A stretch of 64,000 nucleotides of DNA from Paramacrobiotus metropolitanus (lineage: Eukaryota > Tardigrada > Eutardigrada > Parachela > Macrobiotidae): assembly GCF_019649055.1 (NCBI RefSeq), contig NW_026570313.1, positions 434,001-498,000 on the forward strand, in the 5' to 3' direction. A model generated the notes under the pieces. It saw nothing but the letters and a program-made list of their open reading frames with translations, did no database searches and was not told the origin of the DNA. The stretch's first letter is position 1; every line of letters begins with the position of its first letter. Both the position numbers and the translations under genes were made by a program. Below, piece after piece: positions 55,867 to 64,000 of the stretch.

Positions 55867-57538
55867 GCCGCCGAGAGTGCCTGCAAGCGCTCAGACGCCT
55901 TTGCGTGCTGACGCTTTTGCAAGACTGCTTGCGGACCATCCCAACGCACATCTACGCCAGTTGATCGTCACCACCTTGCGTACCGGAGCAGACATCCGAT
56001 ACACAGGGCCGCAACAAGGCCGCTACACGAAGAACTCTCTCTCCGCACGCATTCACCACGCCGCGCTCCTCCAAAGCATCAAGAAGGAGGTCTCGCTGGG
56101 ACACTCCGTCGGTCCGTTCCCAAATCCTCCGCTTCCCCACTTCGTCGTCAACGCACTCGGTAGCCGTCCGAAGAAAGACGGGGGCCACCGAACCATAATG
56201 GACCTCTCGCAGCCACATGGGAATAGCGTTAACGACCACATCCGGGGCGATGAAATGCCCCTGCAGTATTGTTCTGTCGACGATGCCGTTCGTTTAATTA
56301 CGAACGCCGGCAAGGGTGCAGTAATGGCCAAAATGGACGTGAAGTCGGCGTTCCGTCTCATTCCCGTCAGGACTGCCGACTGGAACCTGCTGGGATTCAG
56401 AATCCGCGGTGAGTACTATTTCGATGTGGTGCTACCGTTCGGCTGCCGCTCGTCGCCGTATATCTTCGAATTCTTCTCCACTGCCATACACTGGTGCGTG
56501 GAAAAGAAAGCCCGTCTAGCCACCTTACTGCACTACGTTGACGATTTCTTCTTCGTCGGAAGACCCGGGACCAGCGAGTGCGAGCTACTTATGACGTCCA
56601 TGCAAGCGGTGTGCAGCGAGCCTGGGGTGCCGTTAGCTCTGGATAAAACGGAAGGCCCCGCAACTCGGCTGACATTTCTTGGCATAGAGCTCGACTCAGT
56701 TACGCAAACCCTAAGTCTACCTTCAAAAAAACAGCACGATATTGCTGATAGCTTCCGCAGCTGGCACGGAAGAGCCTCCTGTACCACAGCAGAGCTTCAA
56801 AGCTTAATCGGAACTCTTTCGTTTGCCTCCAAGTGTGTACCATGCAGTCGCTTGTTCACGAGGCGCATGATTATGCTCCTTTCCGCCTTCCACGGGCGGC
56901 CGGTAGTTACGCTAAACGAAGACTTTCACCAGGATTTGGACTGGTGGAGAACGTTCCTGCCTCATTGGAACGGCACAGCTTCCTTCTTGGAGCCCGACTG
57001 GACCACGTCCGACGTACTGCATCTGTACACGGACGCATCCGCCACGCTAGGGCTGGGAGCCTTCTACCATGACGAATGGTTTCAGCTCAGGTGGCCGGAA
57101 TGGATCCTTCAAAGCCCGCCATCGATCGAATACCTGGAGATGGTTCCCATTCTCCTCGCTATGATCGTTTGGGGGCCTAAACTGCGGCGGCGGAGAGTCG
57201 TTTTCCATACCGACAACGCCGGCGCTGTGGAGGCATGGGCACACCTGCGCTCCAGCAGCCCGGGCGTTCTTGATCTCATGCGGCGTATGACGCGAGCGGC
57301 GGCCGACAACAACTTTACATTAACTTTAAAGCATGTTCGCGGCGTCGATAACGGTATTGCTGACGCTTTATCTCGCTTTCAGACACAGCGCTTCCGCATT
57401 TTAGCCCCTCGGGCGTCAGTGTCACCAACATCATGCCCAGACATCTTTGCAAGCCTACAGGTGTCCTACAACCAAGCGGAACACTCCTTGGCGCACACAT
57501 CTCCTCCTCTTCCCGAGCAACGTACGACTCATCATTGA
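55763..57538 (+). CDS. pol: Reverse transcriptase / RNase H of the DIRS-like element
   Basis: The frame overlaps the end of Gag. RT motifs in order: RPKKDGGHRTIMDLS (about 56164), VMAKMDVKSAFRLIPV with the first catalytic Asp (about 56321), LPFGCRSSPYIF (about 56432), and LLHYVDDFFFVG with the catalytic Asp pair (about 56527). RNase H follows: LYTDASATLGLGAF (about 57025), the Glu in EYLEMVPILLAM, FHTDNAGAVEAW (about 57209) and HVRGVDNGIADALSRF. All expected acidic residues are present. The frame then runs only 47 residues past RNase H with no methyltransferase-like sequence. It turns element RNA into DNA. No stops; this copy could be functional. Confidence 0.85.
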   Translation: MATAPSLANTGVFTSASTAGTKSIRRPSASPDLAEPPRVPASAQTPLRADAFARLLADHPNAHLRQLIVTTLRTGADIRYTGPQQGRYTKNSLSARIHHAALLQSIKKEVSLGHSVGPFPNPPLPHFVVNALGSRPKKDGGHRTIMDLSQPHGNSVNDHIRGDEMPLQYCSVDDAVRLITNAGKGAVMAKMDVKSAFRLIPVRTADWNLLGFRIRGEYYFDVVLPFGCRSSPYIFEFFSTAIHWCVEKKARLATLLHYVDDFFFVGRPGTSECELLMTSMQAVCSEPGVPLALDKTEGPATRLTFLGIELDSVTQTLSLPSKKQHDIADSFRSWHGRASCTTAELQSLIGTLSFASKCVPCSRLFTRRMIMLLSAFHGRPVVTLNEDFHQDLDWWRTFLPHWNGTASFLEPDWTTSDVLHLYTDASATLGLGAFYHDEWFQLRWPEWILQSPPSIEYLEMVPILLAMIVWGPKLRRRRVVFHTDNAGAVEAWAHLRSSSPGVLDLMRRMTRAAADNNFTLTLKHVRGVDNGIADALSRFQTQRFRILAPRASVSPTSCPDIFASLQVSYNQAEHSLAHTSPPLPEQRTTHH

Positions 57539-58443
57539 GCCGTTTCCGCACGTTCTGTCACCTGAACCGACTAACATCACTGCCAGCAGATCCGACGACC
57601 GTGGCGGCTTTCGTGGCTCAACTCTACGAAGAAAAGGCCGCGTTCCGGACATGCAAGGTTTACCTTGCGGCAATCCATAACCACCATCGGGAAGCCGGGC
57701 TTCCTAACCCGACAGCGGACGACTTGGTCATACGGGCGGTTGGTGGTTACAAGCGGCTAAAGGGCCCAACACCCGATCGAAGGCTACCAATAACAATGAA
57801 TCTGATGCGCACCCTCAAGACAGCGTTGGCAGACTACGGAAACACGGAGGAAGCTGTCATGCTCTGGTGTGCCTTTTGCATGGCTTTCTTCGGCTTGTTG
57901 CGCATCAGTGAAATCGTCAGCAGATCGCACCGCGCCTATGACGCGCCATCAACTCTGACGCACAACGATGTGCAGCTGCAGGACGGGCGAGTAATCATCC
58001 AGCTGAAACGGACGAAGACCGACCAGAGCGCCACGGGCGCAAAGATTGTGCTGACTGCCACTCACCGCTCAGTGTGCCCTGTGCGCGCCGCGGAGGCCTT
58101 CTACCAACAGCGGAAAGCGCAAGGCATGACGGCGAAGCCTTTTTTCTGTTATGCTGACGGCCGATACCTTACACGCGAGCGCGTGGACCGGATTCTGAAG
58201 CTTCTCCTGAAGGGACATCCCGATTACCAGCGTTTCAGCACGCACAGCTTCCGTATTGGAGCGGCAACAGAAGCAGCTGCCCTTTCAGTTCCGAAAGAAG
58301 AAATCAAGCGGGCAGGACGGTGGAAGAGCGACTGCGTCGAACGATACATCCGTACTGACGCGATAACCAATCCAGAATTTTACCGGAGGAGAGTTTGTTT
58401 GGGGGCGAAGGGACCGGGCACAGGCGGAAGGTGCCGACAGTGA
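57433..58443 (+). CDS. Tyrosine recombinase of the DIRS-like element
   Basis: 336 residues in a different frame, starting about 106 bases before the end of the RT/RNase H ORF. The N-terminal half is the core-binding domain (SRFRTFCHLNRL). The catalytic half shows Arg in FFGLLRISEIV (about 57890), His-x-x-Arg in THSFRIGAATEAA (about 58243), Trp in KRAGRWKS and the nucleophilic Tyr in CVERYIRT (about 58342). This is the full R...H-x-x-R...(H/W)...Y set of the family. It would join the circular DNA copy to the chromosome, probably at TTA-like sites judging from the flanks. Intact and the best evidence that the element was recently mobile. Confidence 0.85.
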   Translation: MPRHLCKPTGVLQPSGTLLGAHISSSSRATYDSSLSRFRTFCHLNRLTSLPADPTTVAAFVAQLYEEKAAFRTCKVYLAAIHNHHREAGLPNPTADDLVIRAVGGYKRLKGPTPDRRLPITMNLMRTLKTALADYGNTEEAVMLWCAFCMAFFGLLRISEIVSRSHRAYDAPSTLTHNDVQLQDGRVIIQLKRTKTDQSATGAKIVLTATHRSVCPVRAAEAFYQQRKAQGMTAKPFFCYADGRYLTRERVDRILKLLLKGHPDYQRFSTHSFRIGAATEAAALSVPKEEIKRAGRWKSDCVERYIRTDAITNPEFYRRRVCLGAKGPGTGGRCRQ

Positions 58444-58583
58444 GCAATCTGTACCGCAAGGTAAGATACTCAGCTGTAATTGCGCACTTCCGGCCATGCC
58501 GGCACCCATCAAACCTCAGTTACCGCACGGAAAGTCCGCATTCTCCCAGCATACCGGATCCCAGGATAGGAAATTCGCATACA

Positions 58584-59090
58584 ATTTAAATACATTTAAA
58601 GTTAGTATTGCAAAACATCCAGTGACGTGTCTATGCGCACTTCAAAGATGCCGCCCATCACGCATCCGAGATACAGATCTTCTGTCGCGCTGATCGCGGA
58701 TATGCTGCATCGCGTGGTTATCAGCTCGGCAGATCATATCCGGATTCAGTGGGAGCTGGTATATGGTACGCTGTATGTTCTGAGCATTGAACATCTCAAC
58801 TCGGTGTAATTTTTGTTTCTGGTTCTACTAACTAGCAAATTATAACTTTGAGGATTTTGTACGCTAAATGCACGCAAAAATATCAACAATCCATTGACGC
58901 TCTTTGTGAACTCAAAATTAGAGCAAATAAAAAAAATTATTTTCCGCTAACTTAGATGTCGCACAGGCAGGCCAGCGCTCAATGCGCTGCAGAAGATCGG
59001 TATCTGAGATGCGCGATGGGCGGCATCTTTGAAGTGCGCATAGACACGTCACTGGCCGTTTTGCAATACCAACTTTAAATGTATTTTAAA
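58584..59090. repeat. Internal inverted repeat at the 3' end of the DIRS-like element
   Basis: Arms of about 105-110 bases (58584-58692 and 58978-59090) are inverted copies with about 90 percent identity by eye; shared words include TGACGTGTCTATGCGCACTT and GATGCCGCCCAT. The 285-base spacer has a short open frame ending at 58809 (about 60 codons) with no recognised motif. The right arm abuts the right terminal repeat. It may be this element's version of the DIRS internal complementary region, or a nested foldback. Confidence 0.75.
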
Positions 59091-59208
59091 CGATAACTAT
59101 GAAAACCACCCCGCTATAAAAAATAATGCTTAATAGAGCTGATTTTTCTCTACAAAACGGTATGCGTCTGGTATTTGGGCGAATAACTCAATGGAAATAT
59201 TTAGCTTG
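59083..59208. repeat. Right inverted terminal repeat of the DIRS-like element
   Basis: Reverse complement of 54180-54305; ends GGAAATATTTAGCTTG at 59208, followed by TTA. Confidence 0.85.
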
Positions 59209-59496
59209 TTAGCACACGCAAACAGCGTCGTGACCTTATCATGTATCGAGCAGCAAATGTCATCGTCAGCGGTCAAATTAGTGCAAAATATCGTTTCCGT
59301 TATTTCTGCACCTCGTGAATCTTGTAATAAAAACGGTCGTGCAACAAAAACACCCTGTCATCCTGAAACCGTGAAGAAAAAGGTAGCTCAAAACTTTGAA
59401 CAGACCGAAAATTTTACCTAGGTCAATACAGCACTTAAATTCCATGGCCTAGACAGCGCCTCGGCACCACATGCGTTGATATTACATACATCGAGC

Positions 59497-59590
59497 TCAC
59501 TGATTCGCCTGTCTCGTAGTCTCACTTCTGTTTGAGATACGGCATTCGTGTTCACTCCATCGACACAGGGCGACCATTTGAACACGTTAT
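59497..59590 (+). promoter_or_regulatory. Conserved upstream block of F3
   Basis: CTGATTCGCCTGTCT, CTCACTTCTGTTTGAGATAC and GTTCACTCCATCGACAC match the block before F2 (47143) and the 32-kb remnant. It lies about 220-320 bases before the F3 ATG. Function is inferred only from conservation among copies. Confidence 0.4.
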
Positions 59591-59813
59591 TTATAGTATA
59601 AAAGTATATTTATAGTATAAATTTTATACGCCGATGGTTTGAGCAGAGACTCTCACAGCCTGCAGAGTCATTTACCAATCAACATTTACCTTGTGATTTT
59701 AGGGAAGTAAACTGCCGCCATACATTATTGTTATACGCGTACTGATAGTTGAACTGTGCCAAACCACTTGAAACCAGATTCGATTGCAGCATTTCCTTTA
59801 CACTAACGCTGGG

Positions 59814-62316
59814 ATGGACGTCAATCCGTTGTATTTTTTCCGGCGCCCAGCATCCAACCCTCGCGAAATTAACAACGGGAACACGGTGATGGTTGAGAAG
59901 GACAATGGTGAATGGTGGCTGGGATACGTGCAGGACATTGATGGCGACCTCATGTTCATTGATTTCGACTGCAGCACGGTTGCTGCCGGCTGGGTTCATT
60001 CGGATTATGTGCGGGCACAACGCTTCCTGAATGATGACTTGCAGCTGTGGCGGCCAATCGACCAGCAAATAGCCGCTATCGGGAGCGCCGCAGTGCAGGT
60101 GGCGCTGCGCGGCACCCCTAACGGGCCACTTATTTTTCGCCCGGCGCGCCTGTTGTCCCGGACCGTGAGCGAGGGCGCATTCTACGTCCGACTGGACCAC
60201 GTGACAACGCCGCAGTATGCAGTGGTGCACCTGTGGCAGATTGCCGCCAACATGCAGCTAGCGCTGGATGAACCCCCGCTGCTTTACCAGACCGGCGGAC
60301 TATACTACCGCAAGTTCAGTATTCCATTCAAGAATGCCCATCTGATCAGAAAGCTGGATATGGAGGCCATATGGAATTGCGTCGAAGAAGCTGGACTAGG
60401 CCCGGAATGTAATAACGGCCGGTGGGTTCCTAACATGTTTGTCGCCGAACGCGTCTTCGTTAAGGTTGTAGGAGATGTTCTCCATTTTGTCTGCGCCCAG
60501 CAGTCCTTCGGTCCCCATTTTGAATGCGCAGAATGGGATGAAGATACCCTCACAGGAGCTTGTACCAGCTTATATCCCGATCCGTTGCTAACGAACGCTG
60601 AAACGAAGTGCCCTCAGCCAGAATTACTATTCGGTATGCTTAGCATCAGTAGAGTCTATACTGCACAGCAGTACAAAATTAATTGCACTCAGGACACTGG
60701 TAACGAGGGATTTTCGGTAGCTGAGAATACGCATTTTATTTAACCCGTTTCACACTATGCGTAATTTTTATATAATACATGCTTGCACTATGCAGAGTAA
60801 TTTATATAATAATGGTTTATAATTTATATAAGCAGCGAATTCAGTTTATTCCCGAATTTTTGTACCATTGCACGAGTATGCGGCGGGTTTAAACGGTTTA
60901 ATCGAACGTAAAATAAAAGGTTGCAGTCATCAGAAAAATGGTGTCATGTCTGTATCACAGTATCAGCATGAGTGTAGGCAAGCATCAGACAAACAAACAA
61001 ACAGTCAAGAAAGAATAGAGTGTTTGCCCAGTAAAAAATTCGGGAGCGTACCCTAACCTCAACCGGTGTTGCGCATTACATTGTAGACAGTAAAACTATC
61101 GGAGAGAATGATGAATCGATTGACGGCGTGGCGCATCCGGTTCTGGCCGAAGTTCTCATCGGCCTGGATCTGCACACTCAAGCTCAGGCAAAAAGGTATT
61201 AACCGCTAGAGTAGCAAGTACTGCTGATAAATGCTCTCAAAGCTTTTAAAGTGACACTTATATATCTAAAAGGCCGGTCTGGCTTGGGCATCCCACAGTT
61301 AACAGCAGTAACAAGAAAAGCGCAAAGGCAGTTAATGAGCGATTCCATGTGAAATCGCTCCGGTTTGTCTGTTTCTGCCTTCATCCTGGTTTGCCCTTTG
61401 CAGAGTATGCCCGCTGTGGCGACAGCTTCTTTCCGATAACCGTGCCCTTCGACACGTTACCTTCGACAGCTCCAAGATGGTTCTTAGCGTACTACACCTG
61501 TCACTTTACGATAACGTCCACCGTTTCACCTGGGCCTTCAATCAGGCCGTAAGCGGCTACACCGAAAGCCTGACGTTGGTGGATACGTATACCTCGATCT
61601 GCGACAATTTGACCACATGGACAACGTTCGTCGCGGCTGTGTTATCCCTCAAGAAAAATTACCCTGCGTCACATCCTCATCCGCGATGGCTGCACACGTC
61701 ATGGTATCAGGCACGGGCGCGCGCAGGGCCTGGACGCTGTTGGTGCCGATGTGTGGTACTGCGACAATTTAGCCAAACTAACGACCATTTGTCATCGGCT
61801 GGCGCTGCGCAATTACTATGTGGAGGATATTGCCAGCAACTGGAGCATGTTCGCCTTGTTTCCTAGCATTGAAGACTTCGGCCTCATTAAAACCGGTTTA
61901 CTCGTTACTCGTCGAGATACATCCATTACGATCCGCTATGTAATGCTGCATTCCAGCTATGGTGATGCCGGTATGTTTCGACAGTTTCTGCTTGCGGCGG
62001 AGGAGAACTGTCCTCCGCTTGACCAGGCGGTCTACGACCGAGTACGCTCCGTTCATCGCCGTTGGCTGGACAAGCTGCAGTATCCCGACCAGTGGAGTCC
62101 TATTCGGCGCTTTCTTCAGCTGTATGTTGGCACAAAAACGCGCTTGCGCATGGTTCATGCAATTTGGTCTTGTGATAATTTTGCAGGTACAGCGGTTTCC
62201 GTCAAGATGGCAGCGTACGCGACTGGGCGGATGCAGACCTTCGATTGATGGATGTATCCACCCTAACTAAGCTTGCTGTGGCAGTAATTGACGCGAATTT
62301 CGACGCTGCAGAATAA
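59814..62316 (+). pseudogene. F3: F-box gene with a one-base frameshift in exon 3
   Basis: Exons 59814-60633, 61087-61195, 61404-62121 and 62187-62316. Exons 1, 2 and 4 are open and keep the SH3/Tudor-like stretch (GNTVMVEKDNGEWWLGYVQD) and the F-box (HPVLAEVLIGLDLHT, RVCPLWRQLLSD, HVTFD). In exon 3 an extra base near 61660-61680, where intact copies encode YILIRDG, shifts the frame; the C-terminal part resumes in the next frame from about 61745. All splice sites are conserved. The single lesion suggests recent loss, or a sequencing error. Otherwise it is the copy most like F2. Confidence 0.75.
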
Positions 62317-62645
62317 ACACTCCTTATCAATTGCTTTTTATTGCATTCGTGGACCGTTATTGTTTTTTACGGGGAATAAGGCTTTGGCCAGACAGCCGGG
62401 CTTATTGAAGAGAAGAGAGCTGCGCTTGCCAACTTAGAGCAATACTTTAGCCCTATTTTGCGGCTGCCATATATCACGTTAAATACGTAATCGGTTATGG
62501 TATTCTGTTCTTATAGTTATTCACTCTGTCAGTACTCTGTCCAGTACTCTGTTGTTATTTAGCGAATTATGTTGCGCAGTTTTCTGATCGAGCGGAATGA
62601 AGACAAATAATTTAGTAGGCATATCGCTGGTATTCTCCGTGGTAC

Positions 62646-62756
62646 ACGTTATACAACGTGGAACCCTTAAGTGATCGGAGCTTCGCATTCCTGATGGCCC
62701 ATTTGTGGAACCAACTACAAACGAGTAGCCAAAGGGTCCATTCTTATCGTTGCTAA
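62646..62756 (+). other. Exon-like fragment with RSFAFLMA-LWN motif, copy 2
   Basis: Reads NVEPLSDRSFAFLMAHLWNQ and stops at TAA 62754. It pairs with the 53576-53821 fragment; both follow an F gene. Upstream the frame is open only briefly, so it is a remnant or an exon. Confidence 0.45.
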
Positions 62757-63003
62757 ATACGGCCTCTGTCTGCACTCTCTCCGTAATTCGGGACATCTTT
62801 TACTGTTGGTCTGCTTGAATTAATAACCGCACCTTGCTGACTCTGCCTCCCATAAGAAAAATTTCAACCTGCATAATTAACTGCTGAATTAGCCTGAATA
62901 CGTGAAAATACGTAAATATATATATTCGGAAAAACAGGCCGAATAATGGTAATGAAAGGCGCTTACACGACAGTGTGAGAAGATTTGTATGCTAGAGGAT
63001 GAT

Positions 63004-63074
63004 GCCGCAGTAGTACAGTGGTTAGCCGTTCGGCTCTAGACGCAGCTGGCGCGGGTTCGATTACCGCCTGTGGC
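63004..63074 (+). tRNA. tRNA-like sequence, probably a pseudogene or SINE head
   Basis: 71 bases with a 7-bp acceptor stem (GCCGCAG 63004-63010 with CTGTGGC 63068-63074, one G-T pair), an A-box-like TAGTACAGTGG and a B-box-like GGTTCGATTACC. The T stem has GCGG/CCGC. The D stem is poor and the anticodon arm needs an 8-base loop (CGGCT/AGCTG), so the anticodon cannot be read with confidence. Not a normal functional tRNA by eye. Confidence 0.45.
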
Positions 63075-63431
63075 GCGCTTTTTGGAAACAAGTCTCTTTC
63101 CACACAAACAAATAATATATCGATGTCGTTGACCTGCTTCTCGTTTTACTGTAGTCGTTTATGACAGTTAGTTATGAGCACACCCGGATCTGGTAGTTCA
63201 AATTGCACCGAGTTTGCGATCATTCATCGCTGCTTTTCTTCAGTCAGCGTAAATTTATAATCATCGCGTATCGCGTTATTGTAATAACGTGCCACAATAT
63301 TTGATTAAGGCCTCGTCCCCAATCTGCAGCGAATCTAGCTACGGTACAGGACACCACCGTCCCATAATAGGAGATACGCGATACGGTATGTCGGTTCTCG
63401 CTTCGCGTATCTGGTTATCAGTGCAAAGATT

Positions 63432-63468
63432 CGGGACGGGGGTATGCTGCATACCCGAATGCGTCCCG
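63432..63468. repeat. Nested hairpin
   Basis: CGGGACG (63432-63438) pairs with CGTCCCG (63462-63468); inside, GGGTATG (63440-63446) pairs with CATACCC (63450-63456) around CTG. GATACGCGATACGG-type words repeat in the surrounding 250 bases. Confidence 0.65.
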
Positions 63469-63607
63469 TTTCCACAACTCTTAGATACGGTATCCTGCGA
63501 ACCGCATCTCAGAACCCGTACCAACCCCGCGTCTCATATCAACCAAAAATTTTACGCGCCCTTTTTACGTATACCCTGAAATACAAAGAAAAACGATACG
63601 GTACGCG

Positions 63608-63629
63608 AAGCCACCTCCAGAGGTGGCTT
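63608..63629. repeat. Perfect 10-bp hairpin with two-base loop
   Basis: AAGCCACCTC (63608-63617) and GAGGTGGCTT (63620-63629) are exact reverse complements separated by CA. Role unknown. Confidence 0.7.
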
Positions 63630-64000
63630 TCCCTGGTATCTTTTTGTTGATGAGCGAGCATTTTTTATTATTGCCATTGTGTGACGATTTCTTTTCGTGA
63701 GTTATTTAAGTTTATGAAATTTCTAATCGTTTTAAAACCCAACTAAATGCACAAAAAATTGAAACAAGAAATTTGACCAGCTCAAAACAATACAATAAAA
63801 TCCTACCAAATAACAACAATTAAGTACAACATCATGCGGCTACAGAGAAGCGGAATGGTTTCGAAAAACAATGGTTTCGAAAAACAATTATCCAGACCGA
63901 GTGTGTTTTCAAATACGAAATTAGTTTCTATTCTTTACCACATAAAATACTGAATAGGAGCGCTTGGAAAATGAAGATCTAAATTTGCAAATTCTGATCC

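Larger units (their letters stand above)
54180..59208 (+). mobile_element. DIRS-like tyrosine-recombinase retrotransposon, 5,029 bp, near complete
   Basis: Bounded by inverted terminal repeats (54180-54305 and 59083-59208), about 6 mismatches in the outer 121 bp. Both ends abut TTA (54177-54179 and 59209-59211). Order inside: Gag frames, RT/RNase H, tyrosine recombinase, then an internal inverted repeat. DIRS-class elements integrate with a tyrosine recombinase through a circular DNA copy and do not need an integrase. The recombinase and RT/RNase H ORFs are uninterrupted; only the Gag region shows a frame change. No methyltransferase domain of the DIRS/PAT type is seen between RNase H and the end. 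The element sits upstream of F3, and an empty paralogue of the site is at 45.2 kb. Confidence 0.85.

Overview
The window is eukaryotic nuclear DNA. It has multi-exon genes with GT-AG introns, low coding density, and debris from many transposon classes: a DIRS-type tyrosine-recombinase retroelement, an R2/NeSL-style LINE, Gag genes, and hAT, TTAA-flanked and other foldback/MITE elements. The style fits a small-genome invertebrate. I suspect a tardigrade from the look of the duplicated gene families, but nothing here proves it.

Layout. (1) 1-6.5 kb holds a coiled-coil ORF, a broken Gag plus retropepsin-like locus with no reverse transcriptase, and an RGG-rich ORF behind its own TATA box. (2) 6.5-14.8 kb is mostly non-coding, with a minus-strand broken Gag, a transposase fragment, a 467-bp MITE and a LINE tail. 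(3) From 14.8 kb to 62.3 kb there is a head-to-tail array of two gene families, all on the plus strand. Family M is a five-exon multipass membrane protein with copies at 15.5, 28.3 and 39.6 kb. Family F is a four-exon protein with a Tudor/SH3-like N-terminus and an F-box, with copies at 33.8, 47.5 and 59.8 kb plus at least three remnants. M1, F1 and F2 read as intact (622, 589 and 599 aa). M2, M3 and F3 carry frameshifts or stops. (4) Between M1 and the first F remnant sits a GC-richer block (about 19.2-26.9 kb). It encodes a zinc-knuckle protein and a repeat protein and is studded with more than 20 short hairpins. Their five-base loop CAATA is conserved while the stem sequences differ but stay paired. 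(5) 45.5-46.4 kb is a hAT-like element containing a LINE tail; 51.0-53.3 kb is a LINE with two stops; 54.18-59.21 kb is a near-complete DIRS-like element inserted upstream of F3.

How it fits together: the array grew by duplication of M and F genes, probably as M-then-F modules, followed by loss of copies and heavy transposon insertion. The repeated pairing of a membrane protein with an F-box protein, with fast decay of copies, is the main biological theme. The CAATA-hairpin block is the main structural novelty. All gene models are read from sequence by comparing the copies with one another; no database search or transcript data was available.
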